Notes under the pieces: generated by a model
What the model was told of the DNA's origin: nothing
What the model saw: the letters and a program-made list of their open reading frames with translations, nothing else
Databases searched by the model: none
Assembly: GCA_964627035.1 (NCBI GenBank)
Contig: CAZVKN010000064.1
Location: forward strand, 1-6,308
Source: CAZVKN01 sp964627035
GTDB taxonomy: Bacteria; Electryoneota; AABM5-125-24; Hatepunaeales; Hatepunaeaceae
DNA length: 6,308 nt
Direction: 5' to 3'
Position numbers and translations under genes: made by a program
Shown here: piece after piece, positions 5,454 through 6,308 of the stretch
Layout: each line of letters begins with the position of its first letter
How positions within the stretch are numbered: position 1 is the stretch's first letter

Positions 5454-5479
5454 CTGTTTAATCCGTTTAATCTGTTGTG
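5454..5479. repeat. AATCCGTTYAATCTKTTGTG repeat, copy B, with 9-base periodicity
   Basis: Bases 5460-5479 match 1441-1460 at 18 of 20. Here the unit is extended to the left as CTGTTTAAT, CCGTTTAAT, CTGTTGTG, giving a 9-base tandem. This hints that the dispersed repeat arose from a short tandem unit. No coding potential is seen. Confidence 0.55.
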
Positions 5480-5490
5480 CATCACCGTTC

Positions 5491-5571
5491 CGTCACACTT
5501 CGTCACACTTTCGTCACACCCGCAAACGCCCAACTGCAAAGGGATGCAGCCGATTTTGTGACGAAGTGACG
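5491..5571. repeat. CGTCACACTT tandem with 12-bp inverted arm
   Basis: CGTCACACTT occurs at 5491-5500 and 5501-5510, and a third copy, CGTCACACC, at 5512-5520. The 12-mer CACTTCGTCACA (5496-5507) is the exact reverse complement of TGTGACGAAGTG (5557-5568). A smaller hairpin, CTGCA...TGCAG (5534-5549), lies within the loop. The remaining bases to 5640 hold only a short GCAGA/TCTGC dyad (5592-5604). The element may be a dispersed palindrome or a cluster of protein-binding sites; no replication gene is nearby to suggest iterons. Confidence 0.6.
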
Positions 5572-5658
5572 ATAAAATGTAGCACGTCAAGGCAGACTGT
5601 CTGCAGCTGCGGGAGTAAAAGGGGCTTATTTCATATTCAATACATTAAACTGCAGCGA

Positions 5659-5674
5659 TATGTTGCAATATAAT
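5659..5674 (+). promoter_or_regulatory. Candidate promoter (-10 TATAAT) with overlapping dyad
   Basis: A perfect TATAAT (5669-5674) lies 23 bases before the ATG at 5698. The best -35 is TTAAAC (5645-5650) at 18-base spacing, matching the consensus at only 3 of 6. A 14-base near-palindrome centred on TTGCAA (5659-5672) overlaps the -10 and could be an operator. A start near 5681 would leave a very short leader without a Shine-Dalgarno, which fits weak or nearly leaderless translation. Confidence 0.4.
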
Positions 5675-5697
5675 GAGCAATTTTATACGATTTAACT

Positions 5698-6308
5698 ATG
5701 AACATCAAACCGACACACGCACTTATAAAAAAATACCACTCCGAAATTAGACAGTTCAAAGAGCAAGGAATCACAAACGAACTGTCTATTCGGTCTGCGT
5801 TCCAGAATCTACTCACTAAGGCTGCTTCCACTCGAAAATGGTCTTTTGTAGCCGAGTTAAGCGGTAGAAGTGGCAGCAGGACTATCCGCCCGGACGGTAC
5901 TGTTCGAGATAAGAATTACCTTCCGCGTGGTTACTGGGAAGCTAAAGACATCCACGATGACATTGACACTGCGATCCGCCAGAAGAAAGAAGCTCGCTAT
6001 CCACTTACAAACATTATCTTTGAAAATACTAAAGTTGGCGTTCTTTACCAAAACAAGCGTGAAGCGTTACGCGTTGACCTGACCAAACCTAAAGAACTTG
6101 CCGATCTGCTCAATCAATTTATCAACTATTCCGAGCCTGAAATTGAAGGATTTGATAAGGCAGTTGCCGAGTTCAAAGAGAGAGTGCCTGATCTGGCGAA
6201 AGGACTCATAAAGAAGATTGAGGAGGCGCATGCTGACAATCCTAAGTTCCAAAATGCTTTTGAGGATTTGTATCAACTGTGTAAGGTATCGCTGAACCCG
6301 AATCTCCG
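5698..6308 (+). CDS. Type ISP-like restriction-modification enzyme, N-terminal nuclease part (cut by window end)
   Basis: The frame opens with ATG at 5698 (a stop lies 24 bases upstream in frame) and remains open for 203 codons to the window edge. It resembles the N-terminus of large single-polypeptide restriction-methyltransferases (type ISP/LlaBIII-like), in which a nuclease is followed by a helicase, an N6-adenine methyltransferase and a target-recognition domain. Visible here is a PD-(D/E)xK nuclease core with Pro65-Asp66 in IRPDGT and Glu81-x-Lys83 in RGYWEAKDIHDDID. The strand sequence NIIFENTKVGVLYQN (105-119) and the helical segment LADLLNQFINYSEPEIEGFDKAV follow. The last residues, LCKVSLNPNL, match the usual lead into the next domain. 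It would cut foreign DNA lacking its own methyl mark. The later domains are off the window, so intactness is unknown. Composition is near that of acs, unlike the left-hand methyltransferase. No Shine-Dalgarno is visible. Confidence 0.82.
   Translation, partial: MNIKPTHALIKKYHSEIRQFKEQGITNELSIRSAFQNLLTKAASTRKWSFVAELSGRSGSRTIRPDGTVRDKNYLPRGYWEAKDIHDDIDTAIRQKKEARYPLTNIIFENTKVGVLYQNKREALRVDLTKPKELADLLNQFINYSEPEIEGFDKAVAEFKERVPDLAKGLIKKIEEAHADNPKFQNAFEDLYQLCKVSLNPNL

Noticed and set aside
5491..5520. Replication-origin iterons
   Set aside because: Only three short copies, with no DnaA box cluster or replication initiator gene in the window.
5195..5590. Minus-strand open frame of 131 codons in the acs/restriction gene spacer
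   Set aside because: It is built entirely from palindromic and tandem repeats (5214-5571), has no recognisable domain or convincing ribosome site, and its residues reflect repeat sequence. Frames of this kind are common artefacts of interspersed repeats.

Overview
The window reads as a piece of a bacterial chromosome (standard code, short intergenic gaps, Shine-Dalgarno sites on some but not all genes) with five complete coding regions and one that runs off the right end. The taxon cannot be fixed from these genes. The spacers are crowded with degenerate interspersed palindromes of the GTCATTGCG...GAAGCAATCTC and CTGGATT-hairpin kinds, and there is a ThiI-like sulfurtransferase carrying an NFACT-R-like tail. 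Together these suggest an uncultured or environmental bacterium, perhaps of an FCB-related or deltaproteobacterial-type lineage. That is inference only.

Layout, left to right. (1) 1-1199, plus strand: an AT-rich segment (17-22 G+C per 60 bases in the lines I counted) with a decayed reading-frame tail, a D12-class DNA adenine methyltransferase, and a 65-residue protein of unknown function. (2) 1200-1490: a convergent spacer with two nested-palindrome elements. (3) 1491-4953, minus strand: acetyl-CoA synthetase (acs), then after a repeat-filled gap of about 190 bp a ThiI/MnmA-like tRNA thiolation enzyme, overlapped by a small acidic protein with a strong ribosome binding site. G+C here is near one half (28-32 per 60 bases). 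(4) 4954-5697: a 744-bp divergent spacer with an AT-rich acs leader, then a mosaic of at least five small repeat types. (5) 5698-6308, plus strand: the first 203 codons of a large type ISP-like (single-polypeptide) restriction-modification enzyme, covering a PD-(D/E)xK nuclease domain.

Acs activates acetate to acetyl-CoA, and the ThiI-like enzyme probably thiolates a tRNA uridine. These look like resident housekeeping genes, but the repeat-filled gap argues against a tight operon between them. Two DNA-modification genes flank this core: a compositionally foreign methyltransferase on the left and a restriction-modification enzyme on the right whose composition is close to its neighbours. I find no transposase, integrase, tRNA, rRNA or CRISPR array. 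The observations most worth a second look are the coupled ThiI-like/small acidic protein pair, the modular palindromic elements shared between spacers, and the two separate DNA-modification loci around the core.
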